Source of the DNA: Methanospirillum lacunae
GTDB lineage: Archaea; Halobacteriota; Methanomicrobia; Methanomicrobiales; Methanospirillaceae
Length of the DNA stretch: 64,000 nt
Assembly: GCF_003173355.1 (NCBI RefSeq)
Contig: NZ_QGMY01000002.1
Coordinates: forward strand, 806,001 to 870,000
Direction: 5' to 3'
In this document: positions 31,002 through 42,062 of the stretch, piece by piece
Layout of the letters: every line of letters starts with the position of its first letter
Numbering within the stretch: the stretch's first letter is position 1
Notes under the pieces: model-generated
Seen by the model: the letters and a program-made list of their open reading frames with translations, nothing else
What the model was told of the DNA's origin: nothing
Database searches by the model: none
Position numbers and translations under genes: made by a program

Positions 31002-31694
31002 TCATGTCTGAATTCTTATGATCAACTGGATCGCCGAAGTTTTGTCCCACACAACTTCTTTAATCCAAAGATCAGCAATCTGGTTTTTTGATTCCCTTAT
31101 TCCAAATTTCAGATCAGAAAGTTCAATCATTGCCCCTTCTCTGGCTTTCATGATGCCTGATCGGATCATCTCATAATTATCAGGACTAAACAAGTGTATC
31201 CAGAAATCTACAGATCCCGGCTGTGAATCACCGGTAATCAGATCCAATCCTGCCGGATTGATATATCGGACATCTTCACCCGTGATGATTATGATGGAAA
31301 GGGGCGAGGATTCCACAATGGCCTGGAACTTATCTTTACTAATCTGAAGAAACGACACCCTTCTTTTATTACTCCAGATAAGAGACGCAAGAACGATGAG
31401 GAGCAGACAGAAGAAACTCCGGTTTACCAGAGCATAAAATTCTGACATGTCCCGGGGTGAGAAGAAAAAACTGACTATTATAAAAAGGATGGAAATCCCG
31501 GTCACTACAAAGGGGCTATACTGCCATCGAAGATACAGGGTCATGACGAGCGGGATAAAATAGAGTATCCATGTCATCAATCCAAGTGGAGTTGAAATAT
31601 CAGAATAGAATACAAGGAGCAGGATAATTCCGATGAGTGATATTATCTGAACCGGATTTTCTTCAGGTGAGCGTATGTCAAAAAGTGCAGCCAT
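31002..31694 (-). CDS. Membrane-anchored PAS protein
   Basis: 230 residues. I chose the ATG at 31694 (MAALFDIRSPEEN), with AAGGA upstream, over one at 31739. About four membrane spans fill residues 17-110, followed by one PAS domain (about 118-230: FQAIVESSPLSIIIITGEDVRYINPAGLDLITG). There is no kinase or cyclase output. It could sense a membrane or cytosolic cue and act by contact with a partner. It lies downstream of the HTH-PAS gene on the same strand but 130 bases away. Confidence 0.75.
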   Translation of the reverse strand: MAALFDIRSPEENPVQIISLIGIILLLVFYSDISTPLGLMTWILYFIPLVMTLYLRWQYSPFVVTGISILFIIVSFFFSPRDMSEFYALVNRSFFCLLLIVLASLIWSNKRRVSFLQISKDKFQAIVESSPLSIIIITGEDVRYINPAGLDLITGDSQPGSVDFWIHLFSPDNYEMIRSGIMKAREGAMIELSDLKFGIRESKNQIADLWIKEVVWDKTSAIQLIIRIQT

Positions 31695-31823
31695 GATATA
31701 TCCTTGATCAATGCGGATATATCTCTGGTGGTCTTTCAATCATGAACTCTGAAAAATATTCTGGTGAAAGATGAAATTTTTTACCAAATACGTCATGAAT
31801 GAGATAATTTTCGGTTTGGATTT

Positions 31824-33998
31824 TTAAAACTTATCAGGAAGTTCGAAGGATCCAGTGGGAAGAGAATCTTGATCCTTTTGATCAGAAATTTCACGTAAAA
31901 CTCCGATTATTTGTGTAACATTTCTATTATTATCAGCAATGAGTGAAATACAAACATCTCCATTTATAAGATTACCACTTCGATGTCTGTAGATTGTTGA
32001 AATCCTTATATTTCGAGCAGATTCATCACCGCCTTGAAATTTTATTATCTGTTCTTTAATTTTTAGGATATGGGTATCATCTTTAGATAAGTAATTCATA
32101 GAATACAATTCATCTAATGTTCGACCTAAGATCTCATTCGGATTATATCCACGCAAATTCAGGATATATGGGCTTATGTATGTTACCTTATGCGTAGTAA
32201 GATCGAAAGTCCAGAAGACATCGCCCATATTATTAAAAATAAGTTTGAATTGGGCTTCATTATCGGCAAGTACCTGATTGAGAATCTTTTTATCTGTAAT
32301 ATCTCTTGATATTCCGATGATCTCCACTGCACCGGTCTCTTCATCTCTTGAAGTATGGGAATTAATTTCTGTCCACAAAAAAGTTCCATTTTTTGTGAGG
32401 ATTTTCAATTCATTCGTATAATATTGTTTACTATCATTTTCAAGATATAACGCATACCGGCGTGAACATTCCGAAATAAAAAAATCTACCATATCAGGTG
32501 AAATAATGTCTTCTAACTCCATTTGATAGAGTTCAGATGGAGTCCAGCCAAGTAATTTTGTGACAGACGGACTGATATACCTGAGAGTACGATACACTGG
32601 ATCCAATATCCAAACAACATCCTTGACCGATTCAGCCAGCAGTTTATAGTGCTGTTCACTTCTTCTTAATTTCTTTAAAATTTCCAGATGCAAGGAAATG
32701 TCTCTGCAGACCCCAAGAATCTGTATGATTTCACCGGTAGAGTTTTTTACAAAAGATATTGCAGCTTCAGTCGGAATTACTGTTCCATCAATCCCGGAAT
32801 AATATATTCGAAGCCGGCAGTAGGATGGATTTCTTCCATCCATGTGAGACCTCATGAAATATGGTAATTTAACTGTTATTCGAAGATACGATTCAGGTGT
32901 AATAATCTCCTGGATTTTCTTTTTTATTACAATCTCAGGAGATAATCCAATAAGACGTTTTATCGATGGACTAATATAAGTAAATGAAAATGTAACCGGA
33001 TCAAGTGTCCATATTACATCCTGGGTATTATCAGCAAGCAAACGGTACAATTTTTCACTTGTACGTATTTTTTCCTCAGTCCTCTTTTGTTCACTGATAT
33101 CCCTGGTCAAAATAAGCAGACAATCGCGATTTGGAAGATGAATGATACATGCTGAACAGGATACATCAATTAATTCTCCAGATTTTCTCCGTACACGTAA
33201 TTCATACCGGTGTTCTGCCAACTGACTTTGAATAATTTTCTGAGTTATGATTGTATGGTAGCCAGGAGATTCAAAAAGATCAAGATCAACAGGAGTTTTA
33301 CCGATAATTTCATGCAATGGGTACCCGATTATCCGGCAGTAGGATGGATTAGCTTCAAGAATTTCACCGGTTTCAATATCTCTCATTACCACTCCGTCAG
33401 GAGAGGCACGAAATGCGAAAATATATTTCTCCTGGGCAATTTTAAGTTCTATTTCAGCTCTTTTTTTATCAGTAATATCTGTACAGATTATCGCTATCTG
33501 ATTCGGAGCCGCAAGAAGAGAAAATCCAAGGAGGGTTATCTCAAACCAGGATCCATTATCATCCTGCAGAGTTACCTTCTCTGATTTTTCATAGGTAAAT
33601 GAATTGATCGTTTTGATAAAATCACGATGCAATAACAGAGGAAATTTTAGAACCCTGATATCTTTTCCGATACATTCCTGCAAAGAAGTTTTAAAATGAC
33701 GGGCGGCTGATTCATTGAGATATTGAACTGATAATTGGGGATTGACAATAAAAATAAAATCTGTACTGATATCAATGAGCCCGTATTCAGGTATTTTTTT
33801 TACCAACAGATACTTTTTTGCCCTTCCTACATCCAGTTTCCTAACCTTTCCAAGCATTTCCAGTGAATCCATATGGCGGGCAACAGCATGACGGTTAATC
33901 CCCGTATGTAAAGCTATAGTTGATATGGATATACAGAAATTTTCCCTATCCAAAACACGAAGAATACTGGTACGTTCTTCTTCTATCTTCTTATCCAT
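31824..33998 (-). CDS. HTH plus five-PAS protein without kinase output
   Basis: 724 residues. The N-terminus (about 5-70) is a winged helix-turn-helix: ISTIALHTGINRHAVARHMDSLEMLGKVRKL. Five PAS units follow, at about 75-190, 195-310, 315-440, 445-570 and 580-715; several end in the DIT/DIS-(D/E)(K/Q)K motif. No histidine kinase, MCP or GGDEF domain is present. The simplest reading is a one-component regulator that binds DNA and reads signals by PAS. The next genes downstream are a membrane PAS protein and kup, either of which could be targets. Confidence 0.8.
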   Translation of the reverse strand: MDKKIEEERTSILRVLDRENFCISISTIALHTGINRHAVARHMDSLEMLGKVRKLDVGRAKKYLLVKKIPEYGLIDISTDFIFIVNPQLSVQYLNESAARHFKTSLQECIGKDIRVLKFPLLLHRDFIKTINSFTYEKSEKVTLQDDNGSWFEITLLGFSLLAAPNQIAIICTDITDKKRAEIELKIAQEKYIFAFRASPDGVVMRDIETGEILEANPSYCRIIGYPLHEIIGKTPVDLDLFESPGYHTIITQKIIQSQLAEHRYELRVRRKSGELIDVSCSACIIHLPNRDCLLILTRDISEQKRTEEKIRTSEKLYRLLADNTQDVIWTLDPVTFSFTYISPSIKRLIGLSPEIVIKKKIQEIITPESYLRITVKLPYFMRSHMDGRNPSYCRLRIYYSGIDGTVIPTEAAISFVKNSTGEIIQILGVCRDISLHLEILKKLRRSEQHYKLLAESVKDVVWILDPVYRTLRYISPSVTKLLGWTPSELYQMELEDIISPDMVDFFISECSRRYALYLENDSKQYYTNELKILTKNGTFLWTEINSHTSRDEETGAVEIIGISRDITDKKILNQVLADNEAQFKLIFNNMGDVFWTFDLTTHKVTYISPYILNLRGYNPNEILGRTLDELYSMNYLSKDDTHILKIKEQIIKFQGGDESARNIRISTIYRHRSGNLINGDVCISLIADNNRNVTQIIGVLREISDQKDQDSLPTGSFELPDKF

Positions 33999-34258
33999 GA
34001 AACCATTCGGTGATGTGAAGGGTAATTGTTCTTTTTCCTATTTTTCAAGACACAGACCGTGGTGTATAGATAGATAATAGAGGACTGGATAGTATAAATG
34101 ATAAATTCAAAAAGATTTACAATTATAACCTTATCATTGTAAGATCAAAGAGGATGAGTGAAAAGTCTTATCATCCGGAAATACTCATAAATCCAAATAT
34201 CCTCATCTCTCAATACACCTCAGTCAATACAGCAGATATTTTTGAGAATTCCCGATCC

Positions 34259-37200
34259 TTATTCAACCTTGAACTTGGTCATTTCCTCGGAGATATTCTC
34301 AACGATACCTACAACTCCATTGATAATACGTCCAACTTCATCGATTGATGCACTAGCCTCTTCTGTTGCAGCAGCAGCATCCCCAGCCTCATGTGAGGTA
34401 TTTTGTATGAGATTTGATACTTCCTGGATACTGGCTGTCACTTCTTCAACAGATGCAGCCTGTTCTTCTGAAGCCGACGCCACTTCAACAGTATTCCGGT
34501 TAATATTCTCGATAGTATCTGCTATTTTATTAAAGGCATTCAGAGTTTGTTCTAATGCTACACTTCCATCCTGAACAGCCTGGTTTGATTTACCCATGGC
34601 TTGTGTTGCCAGTTTTGCTTTGGTCTGAAGAGCCGCAATCATATCCTCAATATTTTCTGCAGATCTTCGTGAATCCTGGGCAAGTGATTTCACTTCAGCA
34701 GCAACCACAGCAAACCCTCTGCCTGCTTCACCAGCCCGGGCTGCCTCTATTGCTGCATTGAGGGCTAACAGATTAGTCTGGTTTGCAATATCCGATATTA
34801 ACCTGACAATCTTTCCAATCTCATCCATTTGGGTATTAATCCCAGTAACAATAGTATCAACTTCCCGGGCTGAATGAGTGATATCTTCCATCGCCTTTTC
34901 TGACTGATGTGCAAGATTTATCCCGTCTTTTGCCAAACTGTTTGCCTGATCAGATGCAACGGATACTGATTCGGCTTTTTGTGACACAGCACTCACCGTC
35001 ACATTCAGGTCTTCCATCGCCTTGAGAACCTGTATCATTCCATCTCCACCCTGATCAGCATTCTGACTAACCTTTCCGGTATTTACGGCGATTTGCTGAG
35101 CTCCGGTCACTACTTCTGCTACACTTATGTGTGCTTCTTCAGCGTTGTTAGTCAGGTCATTGAGATTTTTATTAATAAGACTGATTACATCACATATGCT
35201 CTCTCCAATTTTATTTAGAGCATTTTTAAACTGAATCCAGTCTCCTTTGACATCAAGGGAAGAAGAGAACCTGACAGTGAAATCATAGGATGCATAATTT
35301 TCACACACATTAAGGGATTCATTGATAGGCAGAATTATACTCTCAAGAGTTCTGTTTAATCCTTCGACGATCTTCCTGAACTCTCCATGATGCCGCTCAA
35401 TATTTGCCCGAGTCTTCAGGTTTCCATTAGTAGCATCATTTGCAAGATTATCTGTGTCATGAATGAGATTCTGAAGAGCATTGATGAGGGTAGAAATACT
35501 TGAATTGATCTCTTCAAACATCCCTTTTGCTTTCTCTGAATACTTATCAGACTCAGTCATTTTCATATTCAGATCAAAGTTTCCTTCACTTAATCTCACA
35601 ATATTTTCTGAAAGACGAGCCACCTCTTTTTGTAAGAATTCTATCATCCTGATCTGTTCAGTAAGATCCTGAACAGTCTCAACATAGCCGACTGTTTCTC
35701 CACTGGCATTTACAACCGGAGCCGTAGTCTGCTTGTTAGAAGCGCCCATCCAATCAAAGAATGTCTCATTCTTTCCAGTTGTTCTGAGCTGATGAATTCC
35801 GCATTCACTAGTTTTACATATGTTGGCATTAGCAATTGAGCAGGGTTTTCCATAAGCAGATTTTCTATCCTGAATGACCCGGTTATTGTGAAGAATCGTT
35901 TCAAACGGTTTATTCATATACGTCCAGTTCATATCCATATCAGTGACGTGAATTGGAAGTGGCACAGCATCAAGAATAGATTCATAATATGCAATGAGGT
36001 TTCTCTGCTCGGTAAGGTCAGAGAAAATTTCAAGGAACTTGACAACTTCCCCTTTTTTGTCCACTATCGGGATATAGACATATTGAAGATGCCTGATTCC
36101 TACAGGAGTATCAGCAATTACTTTTCCAAATACGGGTTTTTTTGTCTGTAAACCCTCACTAATTGTTCCTCCATCCCGCTCAAGAACTTTAAGATCGTTG
36201 AGTTTCATCCGGATACTTTCTTCATACGTATATCCCATAATTCTGGAGAAAGCAGGATTGACATTTGTAATTTTTAAATCAGGAGTAACGGTTATGATTG
36301 CATGAGGATTTTCATAAATAAAGGTTTCAATCTCCTCAACATATGCAACCTGATCAGATACATCAAGATACATTGCAACAACGGTAATTACAGCATTATT
36401 AACGTCTAATACCGGGATGTATGTAAAGTCCAGGGTTTTAACAGCCCATCCGAAATCTACTACCAATCTTCCTTTGGAAGACTTTTTTGAAGAAATAATT
36501 TCCTTTAATGTCAGACCTTCACGATTCAGAATATTGAACTCATAAATGTTCATTGTGAGTAATTTTTCTTCAGATATTTTGGATATATTCTGAAAAGCCT
36601 TATTCACGTTTAGAATTTTTCCGGATGTGTCCATTGAAAAAATGGATGCAGGATTCTCATCAATTAAAGAATTAGATTCGTTTATTTTTTCAACTAGTTC
36701 GGTGAAATCTGCAAGAATATCGTAAATTTTGATTACTTCTCCATCTTGATCGAAGACTGGAAGATAGGAGTAATTCATGTTCTTTATGCCATTTGGAAAT
36801 TCCACTACGATTTTGCCGGTTACTAACTTTTTCTTTTGGATGGCATCCTGGACCGTCGGTCCATCACGTTGAATTATATTAAAATCCTTTAATTCCCGTC
36901 CGATCCAATCTAACGATTTGTATCCGGATATATGAGAAAATGCTTTATTAACATCAGTAATAGTCAAATCCGGGTTCAGAGAGATGATAGCATGTGGGTT
37001 TAGAGAAATGAGAGTTTCATTTTCTTCGATCCTTACCTGACCGGTCATATCTGCTATCGTACATATGAGACATTGTTTACCTTCGTACTCAATCTCTGAA
37101 AGTGTAACTTTTGCAGTAAATATAACTCCACTCAAAGTTTGATGATCATAATAAAACATACATGAGCCATGTTCATGAGCTTTTTCGATATATCGAATAC

Positions 37201-37435
37201 TTTCAGTAGAAGAATCTTTACCATTTCTTTGTTTTAGCGGAGAAAGAATGGCCGGAGGTTTTCCGATTACATCATTCCTGCTTGCAGCACCAAATATCTG
37301 AAGCGTTGCCTTATTGCAATCAATAAACGTTCCATCTGGATCAACTATGAGTGTTGCAACAGGAATCGAATCTATAATTCTCTGAAGCGAGGAACAGTCC
37401 TGAGATCCGATAATAGTGTTATTATTAGTAAACAT
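34259..37435 (-). CDS. Soluble multi-PAS methyl-accepting chemotaxis protein
   Basis: 1058 residues from the ATG at 37435; a GTG at 37465 is possible. No membrane span. At least five PAS units occupy about 10-620. The fifth carries three close cysteines ([20 protein letters not shown]), a pattern seen in PAS domains suspected of binding a cofactor. HAMP-like linkers ([30 protein letters not shown]) lead to the coiled-coil signalling domain with tip [20 protein letters not shown]. It would report internal redox or metabolite state to CheA/CheW. Nothing nearby is co-transcribed. Confidence 0.92.
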   Translation of the reverse strand: MFTNNNTIIGSQDCSSLQRIIDSIPVATLIVDPDGTFIDCNKATLQIFGAASRNDVIGKPPAILSPLKQRNGKDSSTESIRYIEKAHEHGSCMFYYDHQTLSGVIFTAKVTLSEIEYEGKQCLICTIADMTGQVRIEENETLISLNPHAIISLNPDLTITDVNKAFSHISGYKSLDWIGRELKDFNIIQRDGPTVQDAIQKKKLVTGKIVVEFPNGIKNMNYSYLPVFDQDGEVIKIYDILADFTELVEKINESNSLIDENPASIFSMDTSGKILNVNKAFQNISKISEEKLLTMNIYEFNILNREGLTLKEIISSKKSSKGRLVVDFGWAVKTLDFTYIPVLDVNNAVITVVAMYLDVSDQVAYVEEIETFIYENPHAIITVTPDLKITNVNPAFSRIMGYTYEESIRMKLNDLKVLERDGGTISEGLQTKKPVFGKVIADTPVGIRHLQYVYIPIVDKKGEVVKFLEIFSDLTEQRNLIAYYESILDAVPLPIHVTDMDMNWTYMNKPFETILHNNRVIQDRKSAYGKPCSIANANICKTSECGIHQLRTTGKNETFFDWMGASNKQTTAPVVNASGETVGYVETVQDLTEQIRMIEFLQKEVARLSENIVRLSEGNFDLNMKMTESDKYSEKAKGMFEEINSSISTLINALQNLIHDTDNLANDATNGNLKTRANIERHHGEFRKIVEGLNRTLESIILPINESLNVCENYASYDFTVRFSSSLDVKGDWIQFKNALNKIGESICDVISLINKNLNDLTNNAEEAHISVAEVVTGAQQIAVNTGKVSQNADQGGDGMIQVLKAMEDLNVTVSAVSQKAESVSVASDQANSLAKDGINLAHQSEKAMEDITHSAREVDTIVTGINTQMDEIGKIVRLISDIANQTNLLALNAAIEAARAGEAGRGFAVVAAEVKSLAQDSRRSAENIEDMIAALQTKAKLATQAMGKSNQAVQDGSVALEQTLNAFNKIADTIENINRNTVEVASASEEQAASVEEVTASIQEVSNLIQNTSHEAGDAAAATEEASASIDEVGRIINGVVGIVENISEEMTKFKVE

Positions 37436-37465
37436 AATACAACCCGAAATTTTCTGCAATCCCAC

Positions 37466-37833
37466 CTATGCAGAATGCATCTATAACGCCAAATTTTAAA
37501 CCCAGCAAGCGTTACATGGTATGATAAAATGTGAATTGTGTTCACGAAAGAGAAACTAAAATTCTCCTTAGTTCCTCCAAATGTCAACGATTCACGTTTC
37601 ATGATACAGAGATACTCCTTATACATCAAAGTATATAATCTACGGGCATATAGGCGCCAATAACTTTCACTATTATATGCAGATACAAATGAAATCCGAA
37701 ACCCGAAGTCAACCTTAAATGCATTGGTTAACACAAAATTGATTTTTTTAAAAGATTTAAGATCAAAAAAATTAAAGCCAGAATTTTAAGATAACCAATC
37801 AAGGAAAAATTGCAGTATATCCATCATGCAATC
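37466..37833. other. Intergenic stretch
   Basis: About 370 bases with only shadow frames. AT-rich; the right half probably ends transcription of the serine hydrolase gene and the left half holds the promoter of the MCP. No repeat or RNA recognised. Confidence 0.4.
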
Positions 37834-39036
37834 TCATCTTTTATTCATCTGTTTAACCTGCATCTTTTCAAGGAGAGCAATAGCAGTATCTTCCACATGA
37901 ATGCCACCAATATGTGCAGTATCAGAAAGGATCGCAACTCCAGAACCGAGGGATGGATTCCAGGCAATTTCAGCCTGATGAGAATTCGTCTCTCCAGGTT
38001 TCTTCATTATAATAGTTCCATCACGATTATGGAGGATATCCAAAAAAATTCCTTGTTCTAATAGTGGAGGTCCATCTGAAGCTATTGATAGTGGAGTATG
38101 AGTTTTAAGGATGGCCTTGGAAAGTGAAGAGTCAAACAAACCAAGTTCAGCTCCAAGAAATAGTGCCATATCATCAGCATCAGAGTGAATACCCCCGGTA
38201 GCTGTCCAGAATTCATTAAATCTTATGAGATGAGCCTCATCAGTGGGGTAAGCATATCCCCGGTAACCTGTTACTCTTCTGCTTAAATCATCAGATGACC
38301 ATGACGATCCTGTACTGGTCATTCCAAGAGGTATGGTTATCGTATCAGCAAGAAGATCTGAATACGCCTTATTCTGAGATTTAGATACAATATCTCCGGC
38401 TATTGCACCTCCAAGGTTGGAATAGAGATACTGGTATCCGGGAGGAGCCATGAGTGTACTATTAGAAATCTCCTGATACGTATCATCAGCACTCATTGTC
38501 TGAAAATGCTGCATAGATTCTTCAATCTGATCGGCATCTGAATCTGCCGGGTTTACTTCAGAAAATTTTTCCGGTGAACGGGGAAGGCCTGACTGGTGTG
38601 TTACAAGATCAATTCCTGTGATTTCAATATCTCCATCACCTGGAAGAAGATGATCATCTGAAAGCCAGGAATTCACAGGTGCAGATAGATTGAAGGTTCC
38701 TTTCAAATCTGAATCTGCCATGAGAATTCCGGTCAGTGTCTTGGAGATAGATCCGATTTCAAAAAGTGTTGTATTATCTATTGGTTTTCCAGTTTTTGGA
38801 TCTGGTGCACCATAAGAGTACCAGACATATCCATTTTGATCTGCAAGTACAACAACAATCCCTTTACTCAGGTTGTAAGTAATGAGAGGAGAGATAAAAG
38901 AATCTACTTCCTCTTTGGAAAGAGAAGAAAAATTCCCGGCAGATGATGTCTTCCATTCTTGTGGAGAAGACAGTCCGCTTGTGTGTGTAATAAGAAACAG
39001 GATACAAAGAATTGCAGTGCTTACCTTAATATTCAT
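37834..39036 (-). CDS. Exported serine hydrolase of the beta-lactamase/DD-peptidase class C family
   Basis: 400 residues with a signal peptide (to about HTSGLSS). The penicillin-binding fold motifs are present: SISK (SxxK, nucleophile Ser, about 96-99), YSNL (YxN, about 204-207) and LVTHQSGLP. A C-terminal KTG-like box is less clear (HQAEIAW region). GGGTTGA precedes the ATG. Relatives are esterases, D-aminopeptidases or peptidases; since methanogens lack murein, a beta-lactamase or murein role is unlikely. It stands alone. Confidence 0.87.
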   Translation of the reverse strand: MNIKVSTAILCILFLITHTSGLSSPQEWKTSSAGNFSSLSKEEVDSFISPLITYNLSKGIVVVLADQNGYVWYSYGAPDPKTGKPIDNTTLFEIGSISKTLTGILMADSDLKGTFNLSAPVNSWLSDDHLLPGDGDIEITGIDLVTHQSGLPRSPEKFSEVNPADSDADQIEESMQHFQTMSADDTYQEISNSTLMAPPGYQYLYSNLGGAIAGDIVSKSQNKAYSDLLADTITIPLGMTSTGSSWSSDDLSRRVTGYRGYAYPTDEAHLIRFNEFWTATGGIHSDADDMALFLGAELGLFDSSLSKAILKTHTPLSIASDGPPLLEQGIFLDILHNRDGTIIMKKPGETNSHQAEIAWNPSLGSGVAILSDTAHIGGIHVEDTAIALLEKMQVKQMNKR

Positions 39037-39426
39037 TATACTTTCAACCCTTTTTGGATTGTTTACTCCTCATTTCGCTTATAGATATGGAAGAGGACTA
39101 AATAAAGTCCGATAATTATTACATATCACCATTCAATCAAGACATTTTAGGAATAATTCCGATTATTTTCACTTATGTAAAATCAATAAATAATGGAATA
39201 AAAGTGAAACTATAATTTACAGCATACGAAACAGAAAACCTATTTATCAGATATCAATCGGTTATAGAGAATTAACATCGATAATCAAGGTTCTACCTAG
39301 CGTATACTATTTTAAAGAAAAGCACCTCTGACTAGAATCAAGATGAATATGATAGAAAATTTTTACAGGTTTATTACCTATAAAGCGCTTTTAAAAAAAC
39401 TGGGACCCATTCACTGTTCAAATACT
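39037..39426. other. AT-rich intergenic stretch
   Basis: No gene seen. It carries the promoter region of the serine hydrolase at its left end. Confidence 0.4.
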
Positions 39427-40160
39427 TCAATCTGATTTCAAAAGGGAAGGATATACCTTCCCGGGGAGTGGTTTCTCATTTATTTCGCATACAAAAAGTG
39501 GCATACCATATGAGGATAAAATGTCGCGGAGTGTACCTCGTTCTGCTTCTGTTGGTGCTCATCTAATACCAATATCCCGGAGAGAGATGTAGGTGATATT
39601 TTCGATGCTATCATACAGCATGCCAGATTTTCATATACCGCTCAATCATAGACATTGCTATAAGAGAGCAAATGATATCCGATTCTCTTGTATTTAAGAA
39701 ATAAGCAATCAGCAGGTTGCAGAAAACACCAGACTGGTATTACTATTAACTAAGTTACCCAACATGTGCCACTTGGAATATCCTGCACATAAGATAAATG
39801 GAAGTGGAAAGGAATTGTTTCCTTTCTCTGGATTGGATCACAATGTTCTATGATAAAGAATGATTCAGGTTCCCCGTTGGGAACAGCGAATAATCAGACC
39901 AGTGAAATGCAATTCATTATGTGGTGGGAAATGGGGAATTCCGGTTGATTATAGTGACACATACGTGGCTGGACCTGTAATGTGGCCTCTTCCTGTTTCT
40001 GGTAATCCTGAATCATATAATACTCAGTCATGAGATACTCATGGAAAGAGTACCCTTTGTTTCTCATGTACATATTTAAGATCGAGAAATCCATTTGGTT
40101 GATAATACCAACCAACTGATTCAGGATCAAACAATATTGATAGTAGATGCCCAAAACCAA
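39427..40160 (-). pseudogene. Decayed gene with stops and frameshifts
   Basis: The minus strand reads protein-like sequence in successive frames but never as one open frame. From a TTG at 40160 an 88-residue frame runs to TGA at 39894-39896; the same frame goes on (LFAVPNGEPESFFIIEHCDP) to another stop near 39750. A second frame then gives NTRESDIICSLIAMSMIERY, and a third, from about 39630, gives MLYDSIENITYISLRDIGIR, a TGA, then TEAERGTLRDILSSYGMPLF and ends at 39427. Charge and hydrophobic patterning look natural throughout. I cannot name the family; a regulator or an element-borne protein are guesses. Confidence 0.4.
39444..39462. repeat. Short perfect hairpin
   Basis: GGGAAGG and CCTTCCC with ATATA between: a 7-bp GC-rich stem and 5-base loop. 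It overlaps the last codons of the decayed gene, so it may be chance. Confidence 0.3.
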
Positions 40161-40276
40161 AAAATTGTCGATTAATATGAGAGTACTACAGATTCAACGA
40201 AACACTATAGCATACCGATGATATCTGTACAGTATTGAATAAAAAAGAAACGATAATTCTGAAACAACCCTGATAA

Positions 40277-40894
40277 TCAGGTTATGATTCCAGAACGAAT
40301 TCGTAATGCACGGTCAAAAGCTTCAAGTGCTTCAGGGTATTTTCCCAACTTGCTTAATACAACACCTTTGTTGTTCCATGCACTTGTGTACTCAGGATCA
40401 ATCTGGAGGGCTTGATCATATGCTTTAATGGCTTCATCATACTTTCCCAGACGACTCAGAGTCACTCCTTTGTTATTCCACACAATACCCTTTTTTTCCT
40501 GCGGTTTTACTAATTTATCTGATGACTTTGTAGCTAAAAAAACCCCTTGGACTCCTGGTTTTTTAGAGTTGTCCATAGGATCTTCAATGACAGGATCTAC
40601 TCCTGAATGTATGACTGGAATACCAACACTGACAGCAGATTCGTTTGTTGGCTCCTCACTTTCAGAGATCCTGTCAGTATGAACATCATCAATAGGAACA
40701 TCGTCTGGTTCCTGAACTTCAGGAGTTGATTTAGAAGAAGATTCTAATGATTTACTAAAAATCTCTTTAGCTTCTTCTTCTGCTGGATCCAGATCATCTA
40801 ATGCTTTAATCTCATACAATGAATTAAAATCCTCAAAATCATCATCTGGATTATTGATGTGAGTGATGTTTGATCGATTGAATAGAAATCCCAT
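40277..40894 (-). CDS. TPR protein with acidic N-terminal half
   Basis: 205 residues, cytosolic. The first 125 residues are acidic and low in structure. Two tetratricopeptide repeats follow at about 137-170 and 171-202: VWNNKGVTLSRLGKYDEAIK and AWNNKGVVLSKLGKYPEALE. TPRs bind protein partners; nothing suggests which. The repeat style matches the TPR tail of the large surface protein at 58.7-62.1 kb. The gene is monocistronic, with no clear ribosome site. Confidence 0.82.
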   Translation of the reverse strand: MGFLFNRSNITHINNPDDDFEDFNSLYEIKALDDLDPAEEEAKEIFSKSLESSSKSTPEVQEPDDVPIDDVHTDRISESEEPTNESAVSVGIPVIHSGVDPVIEDPMDNSKKPGVQGVFLATKSSDKLVKPQEKKGIVWNNKGVTLSRLGKYDEAIKAYDQALQIDPEYTSAWNNKGVVLSKLGKYPEALEAFDRALRIRSGIIT

Positions 40895-41114
40895 ATCTTA
40901 CATAAAATGCCGATTCTTGTTATAAGCGAACAGCTGACATAATGATTCTAATATCCAATAGGATTGGTTCACCATTCAATAGAGGAAATAAGGTTTCTCG
41001 TAGATCAGGAAAAATTCATTATACATACGCATCTCAACTCCAGAGATCGGTCTTCAGGAGGTAACTTTCAAAGAAATGTTACTGATGTATCATAGAACCC
41101 GAAAAAAGATAATG

Positions 41115-41528
41115 TTAATTTGTAACTGTGAAATTTACATTCGAATTGGTTACCTGGCTATCCTTTTTCGTAATAATTAGCCAATTTCCGGGGGTTGCAC
41201 TTTTGGGTACATTAAAGACACCTGTAACCAGAGTTGGAGAAACAACATCTATGAGTTGGGCACTCATTATTTTGTTTGATTTTGCATTCTGATCCTCTAG
41301 ATAAATTCTGATTCCATTTGCAAATCCTGACCCGGTAAGATTGAAGGAGACCTGCTCACCAGCTTTTCCTGTGGTCGGATTAATAGAAGAAACAGTTACA
41401 TCTGAAAAACCAGAAACAGTGCCTACATTATCGGTTTTAGACTGGTTTGTCTGTACTGCAGCTGAAGCAGCAGTACATATAATGCAGGATGTTATCATGA
41501 TGCCAATAATCAGGAATTTCAAGTTCAT
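41115..41528 (-). CDS. Small exported IPT/TIG-like domain protein
   Basis: 137 residues. The ATG at 41528 gives a signal peptide (MNLKFLIIGIMITSCIICTA). The mature part holds one immunoglobulin-like IPT/TIG domain: VSSINPTTGKAGEQVSFNLT, then GSGFANG and a closing beta strand. Such domains are building blocks of archaeal surface proteins. A TATA-like ATATATTAAT about 40 bases upstream suggests its own promoter. Confidence 0.78.
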   Translation of the reverse strand: MNLKFLIIGIMITSCIICTAASAAVQTNQSKTDNVGTVSGFSDVTVSSINPTTGKAGEQVSFNLTGSGFANGIRIYLEDQNAKSNKIMSAQLIDVVSPTLVTGVFNVPKSATPGNWLIITKKDSQVTNSNVNFTVTN

Positions 41529-41659
41529 ACTGATCAATAATAATTTTTCATGTCCATGGATTAATATATCGGCTATTGGTTTGGGAATTGCCTAACCGCA
41601 GAATATCGGAAAAAAAACAAAAAGAAAAGAAAAGAAAAAGATCTGATTTTTTTTCAGAA

Positions 41660-41854
41660 TTACTCAACTACAGCGACTAATACACGAAGATTGTTGGAAA
41701 GGCCGACAACAATTCCCGTACGGATTTTCCCATCGATGTAGCGGACAATAGGTTGGTAAATACCCTTTGTAAGTTTTTTCTTTAACTGATAGTACTCACT
41801 TGATTTGACAAGTACTTCATGGACATTTTCTGGGTTTATCTGTTCCGAGTTCAT
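41660..41854 (-). CDS. Small hypothetical protein, probably leaderless
   Basis: 64 residues: MNSEQINPENVHEVL, then a basic helix and a short beta-rich end (GKIRTGIVVGLSNNLRVLVA). A strong TATA box lies about 26 bases upstream of the ATG and there is no ribosome site, the classic arrangement of a leaderless archaeal message, which supports it as a real gene. No family recognised. Confidence 0.65.
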   Translation of the reverse strand: MNSEQINPENVHEVLVKSSEYYQLKKKLTKGIYQPIVRYIDGKIRTGIVVGLSNNLRVLVAVVE

Positions 41855-41875
41855 TTAGTACAATTCTGCAAATGA

Positions 41876-41886
41876 AAATATATAGA
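41876..41886 (-). promoter_or_regulatory. TATA box for the 64-residue protein
   Basis: Minus-strand CTATATATTTT centred about 26 bases before the ATG at 41854, placing the transcript start at or next to the start codon. Confidence 0.55.
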
Positions 41887-42062
41887 TTACCAAATGATTT
41901 GATGTCCGGATTCCAATTTAAAATTTGGATAATTTTTGAATATATTAACAATGATCATTTAATTCCGATGCCAAGACGGGATTACATAAATATTAATGAA
42001 TATAAATTTGAAACGAAAATTGCATATATTTCGACCAATTTAACATTTCAAATAAAATATTA

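Noticed and set aside
37372-37734. 120-residue minus-strand frame
   Set aside because: It overlaps the start of the large MCP in another frame; composition looks random.
37834-39036. Antibiotic-resistance beta-lactamase
   Set aside because: The SxxK/YxN fold is shared by many esterases and peptidases, and methanogens have no murein target; only the family is supported.
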